From: Rhizobium sp.
GTDB taxonomy: Bacteria > Pseudomonadota > Alphaproteobacteria > Rhizobiales > Rhizobiaceae
Assembly (NCBI GenBank): GCA_028290545.1
Contig: JAQGJP010000099.1
Location: forward strand, 1 to 64,000
Reading direction: 5' to 3'
Length of the DNA stretch: 64,000 nucleotides
Each line of letters opens with the position of its first letter. Within the stretch, counting starts at the first letter, position 1. Below are positions 44,422 to 51,910 of this stretch, in pieces. The position numbers and the translations under genes were made by a program. Below the pieces are notes generated by a model. The model did no database searches, was not told the origin of the DNA, and saw nothing but the letters and a program-made list of their open reading frames with translations.

Positions 44422-45195
44422 ATGTCGGAACAATTGAATCTATTGACCGCCGCCGATGGTGAACCGGTTTCCGAGATCAACATTCCGGGAAAAAGCGAAG
44501 TCCTGCTGATCTGCGAGCATGCCAGCCGGCGTTTGCCGGCGAAACTCGGAACACTCGGCCTGGCCCCGGCGGCACTCAAAGCGCATATCGCCTGGGATCC
44601 CGGCGCACTTGCGGTGGCCAGTTTGATGTCGGCGGCACTCGACGCAGCGTTGATCCACCAGAATTTCTCGCGTCTTGCCTATGACTGCAACCGTCCTCCG
44701 GAAGCGTCCGATGCCATGCCGTCCAAAAGCGAGATCTACGATATTCCCGGCAATGCCTCGTTGTCGCGTGCGGAAAAAGACGCCAGGACCAGGGCGATCT
44801 ATCAGCCTTTTGGATCGGCCATCGCCCGGAGGATCAGCGAGCGCAAGGCGCAGGCGCGTGAGACGGTTCTCGTCACGGTTCATTCCTTCACGCCGGTCTA
44901 CCGCGGTGTTTCGCGCGATGTCGAGATCGGCATACTGCATGATCGCGACAGCCGGCTTGCCGACCAGATGCTGCGGCTTGCCGGGGCGGGCAGCCGCTAC
45001 CGCATGCGCCGCAACGAGCCCTATGGGCCGGCCGATGGCGTCACGCACACGTTGAAGGAACACGGCCTTGCAAACGGCTTGTTGAATGTCATGATCGAGG
45101 TTCGAAACGACCTCGTGCAAAATGAAGCCGGCCAAGAGGTCGTGGCCGGCTTTCTGGCGGGATTGATCCGGGAGAGCCTTGCGATCCACGCCTGA
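44422..45195 (+). CDS. N-formylglutamate amidohydrolase-family enzyme
   Basis: A 257-residue enzyme of the COG3931 group, a distant branch of the HutG-type N-formylglutamate deformylase family. Recognisable pieces are VLLICEHASRRLPAKLG, NFSRLAYDCNRPPEASDAMP, TVHSFTPVYRGVSRDVEIGILHDRDSRLAD and RRNEPYGPADGVTHTLKEHG. The His/Glu/Asp residues for a metal-dependent amidase are present. The context (a glutamyl-amide ligase) suggests that it acts on a glutamate-containing amide (inference). ATG 44422 has GAAGG at good spacing; ATG 44407 is an alternative. Confidence 0.85.
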   Translation: MSEQLNLLTAADGEPVSEINIPGKSEVLLICEHASRRLPAKLGTLGLAPAALKAHIAWDPGALAVASLMSAALDAALIHQNFSRLAYDCNRPPEASDAMPSKSEIYDIPGNASLSRAEKDARTRAIYQPFGSAIARRISERKAQARETVLVTVHSFTPVYRGVSRDVEIGILHDRDSRLADQMLRLAGAGSRYRMRRNEPYGPADGVTHTLKEHGLANGLLNVMIEVRNDLVQNEAGQEVVAGFLAGLIRESLAIHA

Positions 45196-45301
45196 CCAAG
45201 ACCTCTTTTATCGCGCGGCGCCAACGATCGCGCGAGTTAAAAGTGCAGAAAGCAGGCCCGGCTGCAATGGTGCGGCTGGAGGGGAACAGGGGATCAATAT
45301 T

Positions 45302-46882
45302 ATGTCAGGGTATTCTGATTCAGACAAAAAAGAGGATATGCAAGTCCTGCATTCCATGGGCTACGCCCAGGAACTTGAGCGGCGCATGAGCCGGTTCTCG
45401 AATTTTGCAGTGTCGTTTTCGATCATCTGCATTCTGTCGGGCGGGATCAATTCGCTGGCACAGGCGACAGCGGGCGCGGGCGGCGCTGCGATTGGTATCG
45501 GGTGGCCGATCGGCTGCTTCGTTTCGCTGGTGTTCGCCATTGCCATGGCGCAGATCAGCTCCGCCTACCCGACAGCCGGCGGGCTCTATCACTGGGGCTC
45601 AATTCTCGGCAATCGATTCACCGGCTGGCTGACCGCCTGGTTCAATCTGCTCGGTCTGGTTACTGTTCTCGGCGCGATCAACGTCGGGACTTACTACTTC
45701 TTCATGGGCGCCTTCGGCTCTCATCTCGGGCTGGTGGATTCGACCGTCGTCCGCGTCATCTTCCTGGTGATCATCACCGGGTTGCAGGCGCTCGTGAACC
45801 ACATGGGTATCGGGCTGACGGCCAAGTTGACCGACTTCTCCGGCTATCTGATTTTCGCGACATCCATCATTCTCGCTCTTGTTTGCCTGGCCTCGGCCGA
45901 TGCTTTCAATATCGGACGGCTGTTCACGTTCTCCAATTTCTCGGGTGAAGCCGGTGGAAATGTCTGGCCGGCCTATTCAGGCACCTGGGTCTTCCTGCTC
46001 GGCCTTCTCCTGCCGATCTACACCATTACCGGCTATGACGCTTCGGCCCATACGTCGGAAGAAACATTGAAAGCTGCGGAATCCGTGCCGCGCGCCATGG
46101 TGAGCTCGGTTCTCTGGTCGGCCCTGTTCGGCTACATCATGCTGTGCTCGTTCGTGCTGATGATCCCGACGACGGTGACAGGAGCCGACGGCGTGGCAAC
46201 CGACGGCATGGCAGCCGCGGCCGCTCAAGGCTGGAATGTGTTCTTCTGGGCGATGGATACTCAGGTTAATTCGACGCTGAAAATCGTTCTCTACATCGCG
46301 ATTTTCATCAGCCAGTGGCTTTGCGGCCTGGCGACCGTGACATCCGTGTCGCGTATGATCTTCGCTTTCTCCCGCGATGGCGGTCTGCCGGCATCGCGCG
46401 CGCTGTCGAAAGTCAGCCCGAGCTACCGGACCCCGGTCGCCGCGATCTGGACCGGCTCCATCCTGTCGGTGCTGTTCGTCTGGGGCTCGTCGCTCGTCAC
46501 GATCGGCGATACGCCGGTCTACACCATCGTCGTTTCCTGCACGGTCATCTTCCTGTTCTTCTCCTTCGCGATTCCGATCACGCTCGGTCTGCTCGCCTGG
46601 GGAACCTCCCGGTGGAACAAGATGGGCCCATGGAATCTCGGCGAGGGCGTCTTCAAGCTGTTTGCAGTGCTGACCATACTGGCGATGATCCTGATCTTCG
46701 TACTCGGCATCATGCCGCCGAACAGACCCGCGCTCTATGTCACTGTCGGCTTCCTGGTGCTGACCGCCATTGTCTGGTTCGGCTTCGAGCAGCGCCGTTT
46801 CAAGGGCCCGCCGATCGGTGACGAAGTCGCCAAGCGCAAGGCTGCGATCGCGGCTGCGGAAAGGGCCGTGGGCGAAGTCTGA
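45302..46882 (+). CDS. APC-superfamily amino acid/amine permease
   Basis: A 526-residue membrane protein with about twelve hydrophobic segments, beginning after a hydrophilic start (MSGYSDSDKKEDMQVLHSMGYAQELERRMSRFSN). The first membrane segment FAVSFSIICILSGGINS and the GW-rich loops are typical of the amino acid transporter family (APC). It probably imports the amine used by the next gene. ATG 45302 is preceded by a GGAGGGG-rich stretch; the longer open frame from 45179 overlaps the preceding gene and is rejected. Confidence 0.9.
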   Translation: MSGYSDSDKKEDMQVLHSMGYAQELERRMSRFSNFAVSFSIICILSGGINSLAQATAGAGGAAIGIGWPIGCFVSLVFAIAMAQISSAYPTAGGLYHWGSILGNRFTGWLTAWFNLLGLVTVLGAINVGTYYFFMGAFGSHLGLVDSTVVRVIFLVIITGLQALVNHMGIGLTAKLTDFSGYLIFATSIILALVCLASADAFNIGRLFTFSNFSGEAGGNVWPAYSGTWVFLLGLLLPIYTITGYDASAHTSEETLKAAESVPRAMVSSVLWSALFGYIMLCSFVLMIPTTVTGADGVATDGMAAAAAQGWNVFFWAMDTQVNSTLKIVLYIAIFISQWLCGLATVTSVSRMIFAFSRDGGLPASRALSKVSPSYRTPVAAIWTGSILSVLFVWGSSLVTIGDTPVYTIVVSCTVIFLFFSFAIPITLGLLAWGTSRWNKMGPWNLGEGVFKLFAVLTILAMILIFVLGIMPPNRPALYVTVGFLVLTAIVWFGFEQRRFKGPPIGDEVAKRKAAIAAAERAVGEV

Positions 46883-46993
46883 AACTGCTGAAATTGCGAA
46901 AGCATCCGGCCTCGAAGGAGGCCGGAGCGATCTGTCTGTTCAAAAAGATGCGGGCCGTGAAGGTCCTGGATAAACCAGAGAGTGGGTTTTCTC

Positions 46994-48361
46994 ATGAGCG
47001 CAACATATAGCTTTGACGATTTGAAGAAGGATGTCGCAGCCGGCAGCATCGATACCGTGCTTGCAGTGCTTGTCGATATGCAGGGGCGCCTGATGGGCAA
47101 GCGCTTCCATGCGCAGTATTTCGTCGACAGCGCCTGGGAGGAAACCCATAGCTGCAACTATCTGCTGGCCACCGACATCGAGATGGAGACCGTCTCCGGC
47201 TACAAGTCGACGAGTTGGGAAAAGGGCTATGGCGACTATACGATGAAGCCGGACCTCGGCACGTTGCGCCGCATCCCCTGGCTGGAAGGCACGGCACTGG
47301 TGATCTGCGACGTGCTCGATCATCACACGCATGAGGAAGTGGCACATTCGCCGCGTGCGATCCTCAAGAAGCAGATCAAGCGGCTTGAAGCGATGGGCAT
47401 GAGGGCGTTCATGGCCTCCGAGCTTGAATTCTTCCTGTTCGACCAGTCTTATGACGACGCGCGCCATAGCGGCTACCGCGACCTGCAACTGGTTTCGGGC
47501 TATAATGAAGATTACCACATCTTCCAGACGACCAAGGAAGAAGATGTGATGCGGGCGATCCGCAACGGTCTGCAGGGCGCCGGCATTCCGGTCGAGAATT
47601 CCAAGGGCGAAGCGTCCGCCGGCCAGGAAGAGATCAATGTCCGCTATGCCGAGGCGCTCGACATGGCCGACCGGCATTCGATCATCAAGAACGGCTGCAA
47701 GGAAATCGCCTGGGCGCGCGGCAAGGCGATCACGTTCCTCGCCAAATGGAATTACAACGCCGCCGGCAGTTCTTCGCACATCCACCAGTCGCTCTGGTCG
47801 CTGGAGGGCAAGCCGTTGTTCTTCGATCACAAGGGCCGCTATGGCATGTCGGCGCTGATGGAAAACTACGTCGCGGGACTGCTGGCGCATGCCGGCGAGA
47901 TCACTTACTTTCTGGCGCCCTATATCAATTCCTACAAGCGCTTCGTCGCCGGCACGTTCGCGCCGACCAAGGCGATCTGGTCGAAGGACAACCGCACCGC
48001 CGGCTATCGCCTGTGCGGCGAGGAAACCAAGGGCATCCGCATCGAATGCCGGGTCGGCGGCTCCGACCTCAATCCCTATCTTGCCTTTGCGGCACTGCTG
48101 GCTGCCGGCATCGACGGGATCGAGAACAAGATGCAGCTCGAAGCGCCCTTTACCGGCGATGCGTATGGCGCCAAAGACGTTCGCGAAATCCCCAAGACAC
48201 TCCGCGATGCGACCACGATGCTGACCAAATCCAAGCTGCTGCGCTCGGCTTTCGGCGACGATGTTGTCGATCATTACGTTCGCGCCGCGCAATGGGAGCA
48301 GGAGGAATATGACCGCCGTATCACCGACTGGGAAGTGGCGAGGGGGTTTGAGAGGGCTTAA
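46994..48361 (+). CDS. Glutamine synthetase-family gamma-glutamyl-amine ligase
   Basis: A 455-residue protein of the glutamine synthetase fold (GlnA3/PuuA-like). Features include an N-terminal beta-grasp part, MASELEFFLFDQSY, SAGQEEINVRYAEALDMADRH, the ATP/Mg site AAGSSSHIHQSLWS, then FAPTKAIWSKDNRTAGYRL and the C-terminal ECRVGGSDLNPYLAFAALLAAG. The dissimilar details argue against a true nitrogen-assimilatory GS. It probably ligates glutamate to an amine (inference), as PuuA does with putrescine. ATG 46994 is used; a GTG at 46982 is possible. Confidence 0.88.
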   Translation: MSATYSFDDLKKDVAAGSIDTVLAVLVDMQGRLMGKRFHAQYFVDSAWEETHSCNYLLATDIEMETVSGYKSTSWEKGYGDYTMKPDLGTLRRIPWLEGTALVICDVLDHHTHEEVAHSPRAILKKQIKRLEAMGMRAFMASELEFFLFDQSYDDARHSGYRDLQLVSGYNEDYHIFQTTKEEDVMRAIRNGLQGAGIPVENSKGEASAGQEEINVRYAEALDMADRHSIIKNGCKEIAWARGKAITFLAKWNYNAAGSSSHIHQSLWSLEGKPLFFDHKGRYGMSALMENYVAGLLAHAGEITYFLAPYINSYKRFVAGTFAPTKAIWSKDNRTAGYRLCGEETKGIRIECRVGGSDLNPYLAFAALLAAGIDGIENKMQLEAPFTGDAYGAKDVREIPKTLRDATTMLTKSKLLRSAFGDDVVDHYVRAAQWEQEEYDRRITDWEVARGFERA

Positions 48362-48395
48362 ATCACAACGATAATGTTGCTGTTTTCGCATAGTG

Positions 48396-48408
48396 GTGAT
48401 AAAATCAC
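48396..48408. promoter_or_regulatory. Candidate autoregulatory operator of the toxin-antitoxin pair
   Basis: GTGATAAAATCAC, a 5-bp inverted repeat with a 3-bp centre, sits 20 bp before the antitoxin ATG and overlaps a possible -10 element. XRE antitoxins often bind such palindromes to repress their own operon. Confidence 0.45.
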
Positions 48409-48427
48409 ATCGATTGGAGGTTGCGTC

Positions 48428-48880
48428 ATGATCGATAGTGAATGGTTTTATCGTCAGCTGGAGAGGGACGGACGATCGCTTCGCGATATGGCGAAGGGCC
48501 TTGGTCTCGATCCTAGTGCCGTGTCGCGGATGCTGCGTGGCGAACGCAAGATGAGCGCCGAAGAGCAGGATGGAATTGCCGAGTATCTCGGTATATCCAT
48601 CAATGAGGTGGCGATGCGGCGGCGGGGAGAGGCGATTGGGTTTGGCGAGCAGGCACAGGAGGCTTTGAATATGGATGTGGGTCGTGCTGCTGTTTCCCGC
48701 AAACGGGAGGAACCGACACAGTCAGAGCCCGATGCATCGGTCGATGAGAGGAGCTTTCTTGAGCGCATTCGCGAGCGAATGGCCGGGTCTGTGACGATTC
48801 CGCCTGGAGTTGACGTAACCGAACCAGCTGATCCTGAATGGGGCAAGGTGTATGACGAAGAAGGGCCGGTATCTTTTTGA
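48428..48880 (+). CDS. XRE-family antitoxin-like regulator
   Basis: A 150-residue protein with an N-terminal helix-turn-helix (DGRSLRDMAKGLGLDPSAVSRMLRGERKMSAEEQDGIAEYLG) and a charged C-terminal half ending EPADPEWGKVYDEEGPVSF. GGAGG precedes the ATG. Its 3' end overlaps the PIN gene by 29 nt. This is the layout of type II toxin-antitoxin operons with an XRE antitoxin, so it is the likely antitoxin and repressor. The C-terminal region is the expected toxin-binding part. Confidence 0.8.
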   Translation: MIDSEWFYRQLERDGRSLRDMAKGLGLDPSAVSRMLRGERKMSAEEQDGIAEYLGISINEVAMRRRGEAIGFGEQAQEALNMDVGRAAVSRKREEPTQSEPDASVDERSFLERIRERMAGSVTIPPGVDVTEPADPEWGKVYDEEGPVSF

Positions 48881-49274
48881 CACCTGTCTCATGCTGTATC
48901 TGTCGCGCTCAGAACCCATCTCATTGCTCGCGAGCAACGTTCTGGATGCACCTAGGGCTGAGGCAGGCGATTTTTTTGTGTCGGGATTTTCGGCATGGGA
49001 GGTAAGCCTTCTGGTTTCTAAGGGCCGGTTGAGTCTCACCAGGGTGCCTCTGGATTGGTTTCGAGAATTCGGGAAGGAGCGGGGAGTGCAAGTTATCGAG
49101 GCAACGCACGAAATACTCGTTGCCTCTTCGTATCTGCCCGAGCCCCTGCACAACGACCCTGCCGACCGCATCCTGATCGCCACCGCGCGCGAACATGATC
49201 TGACCATTATCACCCGTGACCGTGCGATCCTTGCCTATGGCACTGCCGGTCACGTAAAGACACTTGCATGCTGA
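48852..49274 (+). CDS. PIN-domain toxin (VapC-like)
   Basis: A 140-residue PIN-domain ribonuclease-like protein. The acidic catalytic residues fall in the usual places: LFDTCLMLYLS (first Asp), SGFSAWEVSLL (Glu), NDPADRILIATAREHDLTIITRDRAIL (Asp-Arg and the last Asp). PIN toxins cleave RNA, often tRNA. It overlaps the antitoxin gene and runs 11 nt into the upstream region of the aldehyde dehydrogenase gene. So the pair is inserted within a catabolic operon. Confidence 0.85.
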   Translation: MTKKGRYLFDTCLMLYLSRSEPISLLASNVLDAPRAEAGDFFVSGFSAWEVSLLVSKGRLSLTRVPLDWFREFGKERGVQVIEATHEILVASSYLPEPLHNDPADRILIATAREHDLTIITRDRAILAYGTAGHVKTLAC

Positions 49275-49296
49275 AAGTTGGTTTGGAGCCAAGAGA

Positions 49297-50679
49297 ATGA
49301 CCATGATCCAATGCATATCGCCCATTGACGGTTCGGTTTACGCCGAGCGGCCGGCCATGAGTTTCGATGACGCCAAGGCGTTGATTTCGCGCGCCCGCAA
49401 GGCGCAGAAGGCCTGGGCCAGGCGGCCGCTCGACGAGCGCGTGTCGCTGGTGCTGAAGGGCGTCGCACGCCTCAATGAAATGACCGACGAGGTCGTCACC
49501 GAACTTGCCTGGCAGATGGGCCGGCCGATCAGGTATGGCGGCGAGTTCAAAGGCTTCAACGAGCGCTCCAACTATGTCGCGTCGATCGCCGCCGACGCGC
49601 TGGCGCCGATGATGGTCGAGAAGAGCGACAAGTTCGAACGCTATATCGCCCGCGAAGCGCATGGCGTCGTATTCGTCATCGCGCCGTGGAACTATCCCTA
49701 CATGACGGCGATCAACACCGTGGCGCCGGCGCTGATGGCCGGCAATACCGTGGTGATCAAGCATGCCAGCCAGACCTTGCTGGTCGGCGAGCGCATGGTG
49801 CGCGCCTTCAATGAGGCGGGAGTGCCGGAAGATGTGTTCATGAACATCTTCCTCGACCACCAGACGACGTCGGCGCTGATCGCCGATGGCCAGTTCAACT
49901 TCATCAATTTCACCGGCTCCGTCGAAGGCGGCCGTTCGATCGAGCGGGCGGCCGCCGGCACATTCACCGGCGTCGGGCTTGAGCTCGGCGGCAAGGATCC
50001 AGGCTATGTGATGGAGGACGCCGATCTCGACGCCGCCGTCGATACGCTGATGGATGGCGCGACCTACAATTCCGGCCAGTGCTGCTGCGGTATCGAGCGC
50101 GTCTACGTCAACGAGAACCTATACGACGCCTTCGTCGAGAAATCCGTAGCCTGGGTTTCCAACTACAAGCTCGGCAATCCGCTCGATGCCTCCACGACGC
50201 TCGGGCCGATGGCCAACAAGCGGTTTGCCGCTGTTGTTCGCGCGCAAATCAACGAAGCTGTCGCGAAAGGGGCAAAGGCACTGGTCGATGCGAAGCTTTT
50301 CCCGGAAGATGACGGCGGTGCCTATCTCGCTCCGCAGGTGCTTGTCGATGTCGATCATTCCATGTCGATCATGAACGAGGAGACCTTTGGCCCGGCTGTC
50401 GGGATCATGAAGGTCAGAAACGACGCTGAGGCGCTCGAACTGATGAATGATTGCAAATACGGCCTCACTGCCTCGCTCTGGACAGGTGATGTCGAGCGCG
50501 CCGCCCGGCTTGGCGACGAACTGGAAACCGGCACCGTGTTCATGAACCGCGCCGATTATCTCGACCCGGCGCTGTGCTGGACCGGCGTCAAGGAAACCGG
50601 CCGTGGCGGCTCGCTATCGGTTCTCGGCTTCCATAATCTTACCCGCCCGAAATCCTATCATTTGAGGAAGTCCTTCTAA
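49297..50679 (+). CDS. Aldehyde dehydrogenase
   Basis: A 460-residue NAD(P)-dependent aldehyde dehydrogenase. Key features are APWNYPYMTA (Asn that stabilises the oxyanion), GFNFTG-like FINFTGSVEGG (cofactor), GVGLELGGKDPGYV (general base Glu) and the catalytic Cys in SGQCCCGIERVY. The triple Cys at the active site is unusual but one is the nucleophile. ATG 49297 is used; AAGAGA is upstream. It overlaps the alcohol dehydrogenase gene by one nucleotide (TAATG), so the two are coupled and presumably act in sequence. Confidence 0.93.
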   Translation: MTMIQCISPIDGSVYAERPAMSFDDAKALISRARKAQKAWARRPLDERVSLVLKGVARLNEMTDEVVTELAWQMGRPIRYGGEFKGFNERSNYVASIAADALAPMMVEKSDKFERYIAREAHGVVFVIAPWNYPYMTAINTVAPALMAGNTVVIKHASQTLLVGERMVRAFNEAGVPEDVFMNIFLDHQTTSALIADGQFNFINFTGSVEGGRSIERAAAGTFTGVGLELGGKDPGYVMEDADLDAAVDTLMDGATYNSGQCCCGIERVYVNENLYDAFVEKSVAWVSNYKLGNPLDASTTLGPMANKRFAAVVRAQINEAVAKGAKALVDAKLFPEDDGGAYLAPQVLVDVDHSMSIMNEETFGPAVGIMKVRNDAEALELMNDCKYGLTASLWTGDVERAARLGDELETGTVFMNRADYLDPALCWTGVKETGRGGSLSVLGFHNLTRPKSYHLRKSF

Positions 50680-51824
50680 TGTCCATCACCGCCAACTGGA
50701 GCTATCCGACCCTCGTCAAGATGGGCGCCGGCCGGATCAAGGAACTCGCCGATCACTGCAAGTCGTTGGGCATGAAAAAGCCGCTGCTGATCACCGATCG
50801 CGGGCTTGCGCCGATGCCGATCACCCAGAACGCGCTCGACATTCTAGAAGCCGGCGGGCTTGGCCGGGCGATCTTCGCCGATGTCGATCCGAATCCGAAC
50901 GACAAGAATCTTGATGCCGGCGTCAAGGCCTACAAGGACGGCGGCCATGACGGCGTTGTGGCCTTCGGCGGCGGCTCGGGGCTCGACCTCGGCAAATGCG
51001 TGGCCTTCATGGTGGCGCAGACGCGGCCGGTCTGGGATTTCGAGGATATCGGCGACTGGTGGACGCGTGCCAATTCCGATGGCATCGCGCCGATCGTCGC
51101 CGTGCCGACGACCGCCGGCACCGGCTCGGAAGTCGGCCGCGCCTCGGTGATCACCAATTCCGAGACCCATACCAAGAAGATCATCTTTCATCCGAAATTT
51201 CTGCCGGGTGTGACGATCTGCGATCCGGAACTCACCGTCGGCATGCCGAGGGTGATCACCGTCGGCACCGGCATGGACGCATTCGCGCATTGCCTGGAAG
51301 CCTATTCGTCACCCTTCTATCATCCGATGAGCCAGGGCATCGCGCTCGAAGGCATGCGGCTGGTCAAGGAATACCTGCCGCGCGCCTACAAGGACGGCAC
51401 GGATATCGAGTCCCGCACGCATATGATGTCTGCCGCGGCGATGGGCGCGACGGCGTTCCAGAAGGGATTGGGCGCGATCCATTCGCTATCGCATCCGGTG
51501 GGCGCGATCTATCATACCCATCATGGCATGACGAATGCCGTGGTGATGCCGCCGGTATTGCGGTTCAACCGGCCGGCGATCGAGGATAGGATCGCGGCTG
51601 CCGCTGCTTATCTCGGCATTTCCGGCGGGTTCGACGGATTCTACGACTATGTGCTGAAGCTGCGCGAAGAACTCGGCGTGCCGGACAAGCTTTCCGCACT
51701 TGGCGTCGGAACCGACCGCATCGATGAAATGTCGGTAATGGCGGTCGCCGATCCCTCGACCGGTGGTAATCCTGTGGAACTGACGGTCGAAGCGGCCAAG
51801 AAGCTTTTTCAGGAATCGATCTGA
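50679..51824 (+). CDS. Iron-containing alcohol dehydrogenase
   Basis: A 381-residue group III alcohol dehydrogenase. The NAD-binding GGGSGLDLGK is followed by PTTAGTGSEV. The metal-binding Asp/His residues are in TGMDAFAHCLEAY, and GAIHSLSHPVGAIYHTHHGMTNAVVMP carries the remaining ones. It would oxidise an alcohol to the aldehyde used by the preceding enzyme, or run the reverse direction. This is the last gene of the operon and ends at a large hairpin. Confidence 0.93.
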   Translation: MSITANWSYPTLVKMGAGRIKELADHCKSLGMKKPLLITDRGLAPMPITQNALDILEAGGLGRAIFADVDPNPNDKNLDAGVKAYKDGGHDGVVAFGGGSGLDLGKCVAFMVAQTRPVWDFEDIGDWWTRANSDGIAPIVAVPTTAGTGSEVGRASVITNSETHTKKIIFHPKFLPGVTICDPELTVGMPRVITVGTGMDAFAHCLEAYSSPFYHPMSQGIALEGMRLVKEYLPRAYKDGTDIESRTHMMSAAAMGATAFQKGLGAIHSLSHPVGAIYHTHHGMTNAVVMPPVLRFNRPAIEDRIAAAAAYLGISGGFDGFYDYVLKLREELGVPDKLSALGVGTDRIDEMSVMAVADPSTGGNPVELTVEAAKKLFQESI

Positions 51825-51834
51825 GTTGATGTGG

Positions 51835-51879
51835 CAAAGCCTGCGGGGCCGTCAGGCCCTGCAGATCCTGCGGGCTTTG
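51835..51879. terminator. Nested hairpin between the alcohol dehydrogenase and RTX genes
   Basis: CAAAGCC (51835-51841) pairs with GGCTTTG (51873-51879) and encloses GGGCC/GGCCC over a GTCA tetraloop. It sits between two convergent genes. A short T-rich stretch (TTGTATTT) follows on the plus strand, so it may end both transcripts. Confidence 0.5.
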
Positions 51880-51910
51880 GCTTGTATTTCCGCCCAGCGA
51901 ATGACGCAAC

